Assembly: GCA_011050675.1 (NCBI GenBank)
Contig: DRFI01000025.1
Location: 62,001 to 126,000, forward strand
Origin: Maribacter sp.
GTDB lineage: Bacteria > Bacteroidota > Bacteroidia > Flavobacteriales > Flavobacteriaceae
Length of the DNA: 64,000 bases
Direction of reading: 5' to 3'
The notes beneath the pieces are model-generated. The model saw only the letters and a program-made list of their open reading frames with translations, was not told the origin of the DNA and searched no databases. The translations under genes and the position numbers were made by a program. The first letter of the stretch is position 1. Each line of letters opens with the position of its first letter. Below, piece by piece: positions 26,347 to 34,834 of this stretch.

Positions 26347-27204
26347 ATGGAACAAATAATAACATATTTTGAATCGATACCAGCTGCACACAGGTCATTA
26401 ATATTGGTTGGGGGAATAACTTTCTTTTGGGTATTAGAAGGTATCGTACCATTGTTTAACGGTTCTTATGATAAATGGAAGCATTCTTTACCGAACTTCT
26501 TTTTTACATTGACGACCATCATTATTAATTTTCCTTTGGCATTTTTGCTGTTAAAAACATCTGACTGGGCAGTTGCCAATGATTTCGGCATCATTAATTG
26601 GTTACCAACAATGCCTTTATGGGCTTATGTATTTTTAGGTGTTGCTTTGCTAGATTTGATAGGCGCATATTTAGCACATTTGGTTGAGCATAGGGTAAAA
26701 CCACTATGGATGGTGCATTTGGTGCATCACACAGATCATAATGTGGATACGACTACAGCTAATAGGCACCACCCGTTGGAAAGCTTAATTCGTTATGTAT
26801 TTACTTTGGTAGGAGTATTCGTAGTTGGTGCACCAATAGGTATTATTATGTTATATCAAAGTCTTTCGGTAGTATTGTCACAATTTAACCATGCGAACAT
26901 TAAACTTCCAAAAGGTGTAGATAAGGTTATCAGTTGGGTGATTATTTCACCCGATATGCATAAAGTACATCATCATTATGTACTACCATATACAGATAGT
27001 AATTACGGAAATATCTTTTCTTGGTGGGATCGTCTGTTTGGGACTTATATGCATTTAGACAGAGAGAAAATTATATACGGTGTAGATACTTTTCCAGATG
27101 AGGTTGCAAATGGACAAATTAGCTCGTTACTTAAATATCCATTCGTTGGGTATCGAAAACCAACAACAGATATCGTTAATGACAATCAACCTTTAGTAAA
27201 GTAA
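26347..27204 (+). CDS. fatty acid hydroxylase / sterol desaturase family membrane protein
   Basis: A 285-residue integral membrane di-iron protein. Hydrophobic segments are at about 18-35, 48-72 and 92-115. The histidine motifs are HLVEH (about 117), HLVHHTDHNVDTTTANRHHP (about 128-147) and HKVHHH (about 200-205), giving the eight-His di-iron site that hydroxylates or desaturates lipids. Its last 12 bases overlap the convergent NamZ-type gene. The lipid substrate is not determined. 26244-26346 upstream holds no visible gene. Confidence 0.92.
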   Translation: MEQIITYFESIPAAHRSLILVGGITFFWVLEGIVPLFNGSYDKWKHSLPNFFFTLTTIIINFPLAFLLLKTSDWAVANDFGIINWLPTMPLWAYVFLGVALLDLIGAYLAHLVEHRVKPLWMVHLVHHTDHNVDTTTANRHHPLESLIRYVFTLVGVFVVGAPIGIIMLYQSLSVVLSQFNHANIKLPKGVDKVISWVIISPDMHKVHHHYVLPYTDSNYGNIFSWWDRLFGTYMHLDREKIIYGVDTFPDEVANGQISSLLKYPFVGYRKPTTDIVNDNQPLVK

Positions 27205-28425
27205 ATACTTTGTTCTAATCTTCTTGAATTTTTCTAGGTCTGTTTGCCAAGTGGCTTTGATTTCGGTATTGGTAAGTCCGTCTTCAATTTGCTTTTGCAA
27301 TTTTTCGCTACCTGCATGTTTGGTGAATCCGCTAGTTAGAAAATATTTGCTCTTATCAACTGAGTTGGTATAAGCATCTATAATGAAATCCATTGTTACC
27401 TCATTCATGCGCTCCGTTTTTGATAGGTCTTTGCCATAGCACAACTTACCTTCTTCTTTTGGGTATTTAGAGCCAAAATTTGGTTTTGGAGTATATGTGA
27501 AATCGTAAACTTTACTATCTAAAAATGACGCTCCGTAGCGTTGAAACTGAAATTCCGTACCACGTCCGGCATTAATATTTGTGCCTTCAAAAAGACCCAA
27601 ACTTGGATATAGATTTATAGAAGTATCATTAGGTAAGTTTGGAGAAGGACGAATTGGTAGGCTATAAAACATATCGTGCGTCCAGTTTTCTAAAGGGATT
27701 ACGGTTAAATCCGCCTTTTTATCACCTTCCAACCACATTTCTTCATTAATCATAGTTGCGTATTCACCAATGGTCATTCCATACACTAACGGAATTTCGG
27801 TCATACCCAGAAAAGAGGTGTGTGCAGCTTTCATTGTTGGTCCGTCAATATAATGCCCGTTAGGGTTTGGTCTGTCCAAAACTAAAACTGGAATTCCTTT
27901 TTCAGCGCAAGCTTCCATTACCAATTGCATAGTAGATATGTAAGTATAAAAACGTACGCCTACATCTTGTATGTCGAACAATACTAAATCTAAACCTTCT
28001 AATTGCTCCTGACTTGGTTTTCTGTTTTTACCGTGCAGTGATATTAGGTCTAGTCCTGTTTTTGTGTCGGTACTATTATTTACATGTTCACCTGCATCGA
28101 AATCGCCTCTAAACCCATGTTCTGGTGCAAATACATGTTTAATATCTACATCTAAAGAAAGTAAACTATCTACCAAATGTGTATGTCCGCCAGACTTAAA
28201 AATGACACTTGTCTGGTTAGCGACAATAGCTATTTTTTTTCCTTTTAAAAGTGGTAAGTAAGCTTCCGTTCGGTTGGCGGCAACTATAATTTCTTTTTCC
28301 GCTTGTTCTATTTGTGGCTCGTTACTTATTGTTGTAGAAGCTACTTGTTTGGTTTCGTTTCCGCAGGTAGCCAATACCAAAAACCATAATAAAACTGTAC
28401 TTTTGAAATTGGATAAAAATAACAT
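27193..28425 (-). CDS. DUF1343 lipoprotein, putative exo-beta-N-acetylmuramidase (NamZ)
   Basis: About 410 residues. A lipoprotein signal is visible (FLVLATC, lipidated Cys about 22). The body is the DUF1343 family (GKKIAIVANQTSV, FAPEHGFRGDFDAGEHV, LVLFDIQDVGVRFYTYISTM, LDRPNPNGHYIDGP, FEGTNINAGRGTEFQFQRYG), whose characterised members remove terminal MurNAc from peptidoglycan fragments. ATG is available at 28428 and 28425; the divergent LolC/E-type gene starts at 28429, so there is essentially no intergenic DNA. I found no -7 element for this gene. Confidence 0.87.
   Translation of the reverse strand: MLFLSNFKSTVLLWFLVLATCGNETKQVASTTISNEPQIEQAEKEIIVAANRTEAYLPLLKGKKIAIVANQTSVIFKSGGHTHLVDSLLSLDVDIKHVFAPEHGFRGDFDAGEHVNNSTDTKTGLDLISLHGKNRKPSQEQLEGLDLVLFDIQDVGVRFYTYISTMQLVMEACAEKGIPVLVLDRPNPNGHYIDGPTMKAAHTSFLGMTEIPLVYGMTIGEYATMINEEMWLEGDKKADLTVIPLENWTHDMFYSLPIRPSPNLPNDTSINLYPSLGLFEGTNINAGRGTEFQFQRYGASFLDSKVYDFTYTPKPNFGSKYPKEEGKLCYGKDLSKTERMNEVTMDFIIDAYTNSVDKSKYFLTSGFTKHAGSEKLQKQIEDGLTNTEIKATWQTDLEKFKKIRTKYLLY
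28398..28405 (+). promoter_or_regulatory. candidate -7 element of the LolC/E-type gene inside the NamZ signal-peptide codons
   Basis: TACTTTTG matches TAnnTTTG, 23 bases before TTG 28429, and lies within the coding region of the divergent gene. Confidence 0.45.
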
Positions 28426-28428
28426 CAT

Positions 28429-29670
28429 TTGAATCTAGAATATTTTATCGCCAAACGGCTTATAAAGGGTAAGGAGCATAAAATTAGTATATCTGCGCCA
28501 ATAATAAAAATAGCCATTGCCGCAATTGCAATTGGGGTGATTATGATGTTGGTTGCTATTGCTACAGGTCTAGGTTTAAAAGAGAAAATCCGTGAAAAAA
28601 TAACTGCTTTCAACGGTCACGTACAAATCTATAATTACGACAATAATAATTCTGAAGTTTCTGTAGTACCAGTGAGTACGGATCAGGAATTTTATCCAAA
28701 CTTCGACATGGTAGATGGTATTGTTCATATACAGGCTGTTGCTACGAAAGCTGGTATTATACGTACCGAAGAAACTTTTGAAGGTATTATTGCCAAAGGG
28801 GTAGGTGAGGAATATAACTGGGAACCATTCAAAGAGTTTTTAATTGATGGTGTTTTGCCCGATTATTCTGGAGAATTAAATTCAGATGTATTAATTTCTA
28901 GAATAATGGCAAGTCGGCTTAACCTAAAAGTCGGAGATTCTTTCTTTACTTTTTTCCTGCGGGATGATGCTGCCGATAAAATTCCCAATCAAAGAAAATT
29001 TACTATTACCGGAATCTTTGATAGCGGATTTGAAGAAATTGACGGACTCTACATCTTTATAGACATACGTCATATACAGCGTATGAACAAATGGAAGGAT
29101 ACCGAAGTTGGTAATTTTGAGATTTTCTTGAATAGTTTTGATGATATTGATCAGAAGAGCAATGAAATATATGGGGAGACGGTAGCCAGTTTAGATACCA
29201 AAACTATTAAAGATAAGTACTACAAGATTTTTGAATGGATAGGCTTGTTCGATTTTAATATCGCCTTGATCATTGGTATTATGATTATTGTCGGTGGTAT
29301 AAATATGATTACCGCATTACTAGTTTTAATATTAGAACGTACACCAATGATTGGTATTTTAAAAGCATTGGGCACAACCAATTGGAGTATTCGTAAAGTC
29401 TTTTTGTACAATGCAGCCTATCTAATTGCTGTTGGATTGTTCTGGGGAAATCTTATAGGTCTTGGTATTATTTTTATTCAAGAGAAGTTTCGAATATTCA
29501 AATTCCCGAATCCAAAAGAATATTACATAGAATACATTCCTGTAAGTATAGACTTGTGGACCATTCTGTTATTAAACGCAGGAGTTTTGTTTCTTTGTTT
29601 GTTGATGCTATTGATACCATCATATATTATCACAAGAATTACACCTGTAAAAGCCATTCGTTTCGAGTAG
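28429..29670 (+). CDS. ABC transporter permease, LolC/LolE-FtsX family
   Basis: A 413-residue inner-membrane permease that in this family helps release lipoproteins from the membrane. One N-terminal transmembrane helix (about 25-45, APIIKIAIAAIAIGVIMM) is followed by a periplasmic domain (about 50-260). Three C-terminal helices belong to the FtsX core (IALIIGIMIIVGGINMITAL, NAAYLIAVGLFWGNLIGLG, LLLNAGVLFLCLLMLLIPSY). It ends TRITPVKAIRFE, a usual end. The start is TTG 28429, giving MNLEYFIAKRL, which fits the family. The ATPase and other Lol partners are not next to it. Confidence 0.92.
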   Translation: MNLEYFIAKRLIKGKEHKISISAPIIKIAIAAIAIGVIMMLVAIATGLGLKEKIREKITAFNGHVQIYNYDNNNSEVSVVPVSTDQEFYPNFDMVDGIVHIQAVATKAGIIRTEETFEGIIAKGVGEEYNWEPFKEFLIDGVLPDYSGELNSDVLISRIMASRLNLKVGDSFFTFFLRDDAADKIPNQRKFTITGIFDSGFEEIDGLYIFIDIRHIQRMNKWKDTEVGNFEIFLNSFDDIDQKSNEIYGETVASLDTKTIKDKYYKIFEWIGLFDFNIALIIGIMIIVGGINMITALLVLILERTPMIGILKALGTTNWSIRKVFLYNAAYLIAVGLFWGNLIGLGIIFIQEKFRIFKFPNPKEYYIEYIPVSIDLWTILLLNAGVLFLCLLMLLIPSYIITRITPVKAIRFE

Positions 29671-29724
29671 TTTGTTTTTGAATAGCTTATTCCATATTTA
29701 ATCTTCGGTTAACCCCCTTTTTGG

Positions 29725-29732
29725 TAAATTTG
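29725..29732 (+). promoter_or_regulatory. candidate -7 element for the M20 peptidase gene
   Basis: TAAATTTG matches TAnnTTTG, 16 bases before ATG 29749. Confidence 0.45.
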
Positions 29733-29748
29733 ATGTAAAACAAACCAC

Positions 29749-31044
29749 ATGCATCAAAAGTTACTACTTACCCTATTATCTGTGTTCCTGTTTACAACAG
29801 GTCATGCACAGAAACTTTCAAAAAACGAGAAAAAGATCGTAAAAGCCATAGAGCAGAATAATACCGAGGCAATTTCATTTTTAGAGAAAGTCGTAAATAT
29901 CAATAGTGGAACCTTGAACCTAAAAGGTGTTGAAGCTGTCGGTAAGGAGTTTTCTAATGCTTTTACAGAAATAGGTTTTGAAAGTACTTGGATACCCATG
30001 CCGGAAGAAATGAATAGAGCTGGGCATTTGTTTGCTGAAATAAAAGGTACAAAGGGGAAAAAGCTTCTATTGATAGGTCATTTAGATACCGTTTTCGAAG
30101 AAGATAGTCCGTTTCAAAATTTTGAAATGGTTAATGATTCTATAGCACATGCACCAGGAGGAAATGATATGAAGGGTGGAGATGTTATAGTACTTTATGC
30201 ATTAAAGGCACTTAAACAAAATGGCTTATTGAACGATGCTCAAATTATAGTAGCCTTTACAGGAGATGAAGAAAGTACGGGAAGCCCCTTAGAGAAAAGT
30301 AGACATGATCTAATTGAAGCTGCGAAAAGAAGTGAAATTGGTTTAGGTTTTGAAAACTCAACAGGGTTTAATTATGCAACAGTTGCCCGTAGAGGTTCAT
30401 CTGGTTGGAAAGTTGAGGTAGAAGGTAAAAGAGCGCATTCATCAGGAATCTTTAGTGAAGATACCGGAGCAGGAGCTATTTTTGAAATGTCAAGAATTTT
30501 AAACGGATTTTATACTGATGTAAAAGGGGAGGACTTACTAACCTTTAATCCTGGTACTTTAGTAGGTGGTACTTTTGTAGAATTTGATGAAATGACTAGT
30601 AAGGGAACTGTATTTGGTAAGACCAATGTAGTAGCCCAGAAAGCAGAAGTTCGTGGCGGATTACGATTTATATCTGAAGAGCAAAAAGAACGTGCTCGCG
30701 AAAATATGAGAACAGTTGTAGCCAACAATTTACCGCATACCTCTGCCAAGGTAACATTTGATGATAGCTATCCTGCAATGCAGCCAACGGAAGGTAACAA
30801 GGCTTTGTTAACTAAACTGAACAAAGTAAGTTTAGATTTAAAACAAGGTGAAGTGTTGGCATATGATCCAGGAAAAAGAGGTGCTGCAGATACTTCTTTT
30901 GTAGCGGAATATGTAGATTGTTTAGACGGTTTAGGTACTATGGGTAATGCAGCGCATACTCCAGAAGAAACAGTTAATTTGAATACCATCGAAGCATTAA
31001 CAAAAAGAACTGCACTATTAATTTATAGATTGATAAATGAGTAA
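29749..31044 (+). CDS. exported M20-family metallopeptidase (glutamate carboxypeptidase type)
   Basis: A 431-residue protein with a signal peptide ending HAQ (about residue 20). Zinc ligands are in LLIGHLDTVF (about 106-115), GGNDMKGGD (about 138-146), and GDEESTGSP (about 172-180) with the catalytic Glu pair, plus the late His in AAHTPEE (about 410). The lid/dimerisation domain lies between about 215 and 325. It should act in the periplasm on peptides or acyl-amino acids. Its last 8 bases overlap the aldose-epimerase-like gene, so the two are translated together. Confidence 0.92.
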   Translation: MHQKLLLTLLSVFLFTTGHAQKLSKNEKKIVKAIEQNNTEAISFLEKVVNINSGTLNLKGVEAVGKEFSNAFTEIGFESTWIPMPEEMNRAGHLFAEIKGTKGKKLLLIGHLDTVFEEDSPFQNFEMVNDSIAHAPGGNDMKGGDVIVLYALKALKQNGLLNDAQIIVAFTGDEESTGSPLEKSRHDLIEAAKRSEIGLGFENSTGFNYATVARRGSSGWKVEVEGKRAHSSGIFSEDTGAGAIFEMSRILNGFYTDVKGEDLLTFNPGTLVGGTFVEFDEMTSKGTVFGKTNVVAQKAEVRGGLRFISEEQKERARENMRTVVANNLPHTSAKVTFDDSYPAMQPTEGNKALLTKLNKVSLDLKQGEVLAYDPGKRGAADTSFVAEYVDCLDGLGTMGNAAHTPEETVNLNTIEALTKRTALLIYRLINE

Positions 31045-31825
31045 TATAACAATACTTAAGGTTGGAGATCAACACGTAAAAATTGAAGATGGAGAATTGG
31101 TAGGTTACCAAGTTTCTGGTCATGAGTTTATGCACCAAAAGGGAAACCCTGGTTGGCGTAGTGTTGATACCGAAATGTTTCCATTAATAGGACCTACGAA
31201 CGAAGCAGATTTTAAAGTGAAAACTCCAAAAGGATTCGCTACACAAGATCAACATGGGTTACTGCGAGAAATGAAGTATTCCTTAATTGAAAGTACAGCT
31301 AGTAAAGCTGTTTTTATAAAAAAATACACAGCGAATACAACCGTTTTGAACTCTAAATATCCGGCTAAATCTACTGCGGAGAAACTTGCTTGGCCTTATG
31401 ATTTTGAATTCGTAAAAACCTTTGAATTAAAAGACGGTGCGTTGAACGTCTCATTTGTAATTTCTGGCGAAGAGGGAATGCCATTTATGCTCGGTTATCA
31501 TCCAGCTTTTATGCTTCATTCTAAAGATGCTGTTATTTCTGCAGGTGGCCAGAATATTACCATACCAGAAGTTATGGCAGTAGGTAGTAGGGCACTGCAG
31601 ATACCAAATATTGATGTTATCACTTTAAAAGATGAACGCACGTTACAAATAACTTCAGAAGGGTTTAGTCATTTTATGTTGTGGACAGAGGTGCCGAATA
31701 TGGTCTGTATAGAGCCTATTACATTTTATCCATATGCCGTTTCTCAAGATAATTTGGCAGAAGGTTTTATGGTTTTAAAAAATGAACCAATGTTGTTCAA
31801 GGTAGAGTTGAAGCCTTTGCCATAA
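31037..31825 (+). CDS. aldose 1-epimerase family protein
   Basis: A 262-residue mutarotase-superfamily protein with no signal peptide. The beta-rich body shows GNPGWRSVDTEMFPLIGP, TPKGFATQDQHGLLREM (with the active-site His), PFMLGYHPAFML and MVCIEPITFYP. These match the YeaD/GalM-like group, which interconverts alpha and beta anomers of free sugars or sugar phosphates. It overlaps the M20 gene by 8 bases and precedes the SRAP gene by 24. Confidence 0.88.
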   Translation: MSNITILKVGDQHVKIEDGELVGYQVSGHEFMHQKGNPGWRSVDTEMFPLIGPTNEADFKVKTPKGFATQDQHGLLREMKYSLIESTASKAVFIKKYTANTTVLNSKYPAKSTAEKLAWPYDFEFVKTFELKDGALNVSFVISGEEGMPFMLGYHPAFMLHSKDAVISAGGQNITIPEVMAVGSRALQIPNIDVITLKDERTLQITSEGFSHFMLWTEVPNMVCIEPITFYPYAVSQDNLAEGFMVLKNEPMLFKVELKPLP

Positions 31826-31849
31826 ATATGCATTCTTAAAATATGGTGT

Positions 31850-32623
31850 ATGTGTTATGATGTAAAAACCAGTTTAGAGGCGCAATTGAAGCGGGCAAAA
31901 AGGAATCAAGATTTAAAGGCAATAGATGAAATTATAGAAAAACTTGGTCCGTTAACCAATTTACCGCTTCATCATGCATCTGGGTTTTCACATCCAGATG
32001 TTTTAATATATACCAATGAAGATCCGTTTTATCCTATGGTAGCCGCTTGGGGTTTAATTCCGCATTGGGTCCATAGTATCAAACAACAAAAGAAGATTTG
32101 GAACAGCACTTTAAATGCAAGGGTAGAGACCATTTCTGAGAAACCTGCTTTTAGAGATTCGGTACAAGAGAAACGTTGCATTTATTATGTCGACGGATTT
32201 TACGAGCATCACCATTTTAATAATCAGACCTATCCGTTTTTCATCCATCGAAAAAATAATGAACCATTAGCATTAGCAGCCTTATGGTCTCACTGGGTAA
32301 ATCCAGAAGATGGGGGCATTATAAATTCATTTTCAGTAGTAACCACAGTTGGTAATGGTATGATGGCAAAAATTCATAATAATCCAAAATTAAAGGAGCC
32401 ACGCATGCCTTTAATGCTCTCTGATGATATGGAAGAACAGTGGTTGGCATCAACGCTAGATTTTGAAAGAGAATTGAAAGGACTATTGACCACAAATGAT
32501 AATATTGAATTGCAAGCCCATACGGTAGGGAAGCTAAGAGGAAAAAAATATGAAGGTAATATAGCTTCAATTTCAGATGAGGTTGTTTATAAAGAATTGG
32601 AACCTGAAATACTTAATTTTTAA
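31850..32623 (+). CDS. SOS response-associated peptidase (SRAP / YedK, HMCES family)
   Basis: A 257-residue protein that in this family crosslinks to abasic sites in single-stranded DNA to protect them. The start is ATG TGT, placing the catalytic cysteine at position 2 (MCYDVKT), which is required for the thiazolidine link. Further family signatures are AAWGLIPHWV (about 63-72), NARVETISEKPAFRD (about 87-101), RCIYYVDGFYEHH (about 107-119) and RMPLMLSDD (about 185). It is 3 bases upstream of a TfoX-like gene and is likely cotranscribed with it. Confidence 0.95.
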   Translation: MCYDVKTSLEAQLKRAKRNQDLKAIDEIIEKLGPLTNLPLHHASGFSHPDVLIYTNEDPFYPMVAAWGLIPHWVHSIKQQKKIWNSTLNARVETISEKPAFRDSVQEKRCIYYVDGFYEHHHFNNQTYPFFIHRKNNEPLALAALWSHWVNPEDGGIINSFSVVTTVGNGMMAKIHNNPKLKEPRMPLMLSDDMEEQWLASTLDFERELKGLLTTNDNIELQAHTVGKLRGKKYEGNIASISDEVVYKELEPEILNF

Positions 32624-32626
32624 ATT

Positions 32627-32971
32627 ATGGCGTACAGTGAATACCTAGCGGATAGGGTAAGAATACGTTTAAAAGGAAAAGGCGAGTTAGAGGAGAAGAA
32701 AATGATGGGCGGACTCACCTTTATGATGAACGGTAAAATGTGTTTAGGCATCATGTTCGATAAGAATAGTGAAGAAGATAGGTTGATGCTAAGAGTGGGT
32801 AAATTAAATTACGAAGAGCTGTTGAATTTGCCAGGTAGTAAACCAATGGATTTTACAGGGAAACCTATACGTGGTTTTTTGTTTATTGGACCTGATGGAT
32901 TTGATACGGAAAACGACTTAGATTTTTGGGTGGAAAAAGCATTGGAATTCAATAGACTTCTTAATCCATAA
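32627..32971 (+). CDS. TfoX/Sxy family N-terminal-domain protein
   Basis: A 114-residue protein consisting of the TfoX N-terminal domain only: ADRVRIRLKGKGELEEKKMMGGLTF (about 8-32), MCLGIMFDKNSEEDRLMLRV and KPMDFTGKPIRGFLFI. In enteric and Haemophilus species the full-length TfoX affects competence; single-domain versions in Bacteroidota have no known role. It follows the SRAP gene by 3 bases. Confidence 0.85.
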   Translation: MAYSEYLADRVRIRLKGKGELEEKKMMGGLTFMMNGKMCLGIMFDKNSEEDRLMLRVGKLNYEELLNLPGSKPMDFTGKPIRGFLFIGPDGFDTENDLDFWVEKALEFNRLLNP

Positions 32972-33013
32972 TGTAATGGTTTTAAAATCAGCCGCTGTGC
33001 CCTTCGAATTGAT

Positions 33014-33021
33014 TAAATTTG
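33014..33021 (+). promoter_or_regulatory. candidate -7 element for the SulP gene (leaderless layout)
   Basis: TAAATTTG matches TAnnTTTG and ends 4 bases before GTG 33026, the same gap as at queE. Confidence 0.5.
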
Positions 33022-33025
33022 CTGC

Positions 33026-34774
33026 GTGAGGAATATTTTACCTTTTATGGAATGGGTTTCTACCTATAAAAAAGCCTACTTTATTAAAGATTTAATAGCG
33101 GGTCTTACGGTTGGTATCGTTTTGGTGCCACAAGGTATGGCATATGCTATGATAGCAGGGCTGCCGCCTGTACATGGTTTGTATGCTTCTTTATTTCCTG
33201 TACTTACCTATGCTTTACTTGGAACATCAAGAAAAATAGCTGTTGGTCCTGTAGCGATGGATTCTTTATTGGTAGCCGTTGGTCTTGGTACATTGGCAAT
33301 TACCGGTGTAGAGAATTATATAATAATGGTAGTTCTACTTACGCTAATGGTAGGTGCACTACAATTATTATTAGGTGTACTGCGCATGGGTTTTTTGGTC
33401 AACTTTCTCTCAAAGCCTGTTATTAGCGGCTTTACCTCTGCAGCAGCAATCATAATAGTATTAAGTCAGTTGAAGCATTTGCTGGGTATTTCTGTTGCTG
33501 GCAGTAATAGAATTTATGAAACGATATTTAATATTTTTTATAAACTAGGCGAGACTAATTGGGTAGATTTTGGTATCGGTATTGTGGGTATCGGTTTGCT
33601 GTTAGCATTTAAAAAATGGAATAAAAATATACCCGGTATTTTAATAATAGTAGTCTTGGGTATTTTGGCTGTCTTCCTTTTTCAAATGGAAACTTTCGGA
33701 ATTAAATTGGTAGGTAGTGTACCTAGCGGATTGCCATCTTTCGTTATGCCGACTATTGATGTTGAAGATATGAAGCAACTGGCGCCTATTGCAATTGCGT
33801 TGGCGTTGGTAGGTTATTTAGAAGCAATTTCCATCGGCAAGGCTATAGAAGATAAAACAGGGGAAGATACTATAGAAGCTAATAAAGAATTAATAGCCTT
33901 AGGTTCCGCTAATATTGTAGGTTCTTTATTTCAAGGTTATCCGGTAACGGCAAGTTTTTCTAGATCTGCAATTAGTTATGATGCTGGTACAAAAACGAAT
34001 CTATCGGCAATATTCAGTGTTATACTGGTTGTTTTAACCTTATTATTTTTAACACCTTTATTTAGGTATTTACCTAATGCTGTTTTAGCAAGTATAATTA
34101 TGGTGTCGGTAGTGAAACTTATAGATATCAACTATTTTAAACATTTATGGTTGAATAGAAAAGATGAGTTTTTTGTAATGCTCATCACTTTTGTCATCAC
34201 TTTGTTTATCGGCATTACCCAGGGTATTTTAATAGGAGTGCTGTTCTCTTTACTGTTAATGGTATATAGAACATCTAAACCTCATTTCGTTGAGATAGGT
34301 AATATTGGAAATAGCGACTATTATAAAAATGTAATTCGTTTTGCCGATGAGGTGGTTGTGCGTAATGATCTATTAATCGTTAGGTTCGATTCTCAATTGT
34401 ATTTTGGTAATTCGGCTTATTTTAAAAGGCAACTTTTAAAGCATATTAAAGCCAAAGGACCCAAATTAAAAGGGATCATTCTAAATGCAGAATCTATAAA
34501 TTATATAGACGCAACTGCGGCAGATATGCTTACCAAGCTTATTCATGATATTCGTGAAAGAAACGTACAGTTCTATATAGCTGGTGCTATTGGGCCAACA
34601 CGAGATATCATTTTTAATACCGGAATAATTAAGGAATTACAAAGAGAATTTCTATTCGTAAAAACAAAGGAAGCTGTAGACTTTTTTGATAATCCGAATG
34701 AAGTTTCTTTATTGGCTGCTAAAGTGGCTTATGAAAATAGTAGGATGGCTAAGTTGAAAGTAGCCCCAAAATAA
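33026..34774 (+). CDS. SulP family anion transporter with STAS domain
   Basis: A 582-residue inner-membrane transporter. The N-terminal membrane domain (about 15-420) has the SulP signature VGIVLVPQGMAYAMIAGLPPV (about 29-49) and GYPVTASFSRSAISYDAG (about 300-317) with about 12-14 hydrophobic segments. A cytoplasmic STAS domain (about 445-560) includes ILNAESINYIDATAADML. It carries sulfate, bicarbonate or similar anions. Start GTG 33026 gives MRNILPFMEWV, which fits the family. It is 60 bases upstream of an MBL-rhodanese sulfur protein on the same strand, which favours a sulfur role. Confidence 0.93.
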   Translation: MRNILPFMEWVSTYKKAYFIKDLIAGLTVGIVLVPQGMAYAMIAGLPPVHGLYASLFPVLTYALLGTSRKIAVGPVAMDSLLVAVGLGTLAITGVENYIIMVVLLTLMVGALQLLLGVLRMGFLVNFLSKPVISGFTSAAAIIIVLSQLKHLLGISVAGSNRIYETIFNIFYKLGETNWVDFGIGIVGIGLLLAFKKWNKNIPGILIIVVLGILAVFLFQMETFGIKLVGSVPSGLPSFVMPTIDVEDMKQLAPIAIALALVGYLEAISIGKAIEDKTGEDTIEANKELIALGSANIVGSLFQGYPVTASFSRSAISYDAGTKTNLSAIFSVILVVLTLLFLTPLFRYLPNAVLASIIMVSVVKLIDINYFKHLWLNRKDEFFVMLITFVITLFIGITQGILIGVLFSLLLMVYRTSKPHFVEIGNIGNSDYYKNVIRFADEVVVRNDLLIVRFDSQLYFGNSAYFKRQLLKHIKAKGPKLKGIILNAESINYIDATAADMLTKLIHDIRERNVQFYIAGAIGPTRDIIFNTGIIKELQREFLFVKTKEAVDFFDNPNEVSLLAAKVAYENSRMAKLKVAPK

Positions 34775-34834
34775 AATAAATCTTGTACCTTAAAGAAGAA
34801 GAGGTATGTTGAATAATATAAAAGATAGTGTCGT

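Noticed and set aside
27193..27204. Twelve-base overlap of the sterol-desaturase-like and NamZ-type genes as an annotation error
   Set aside because: Both stop codons are in frame and convergent overlap of this size is normal.
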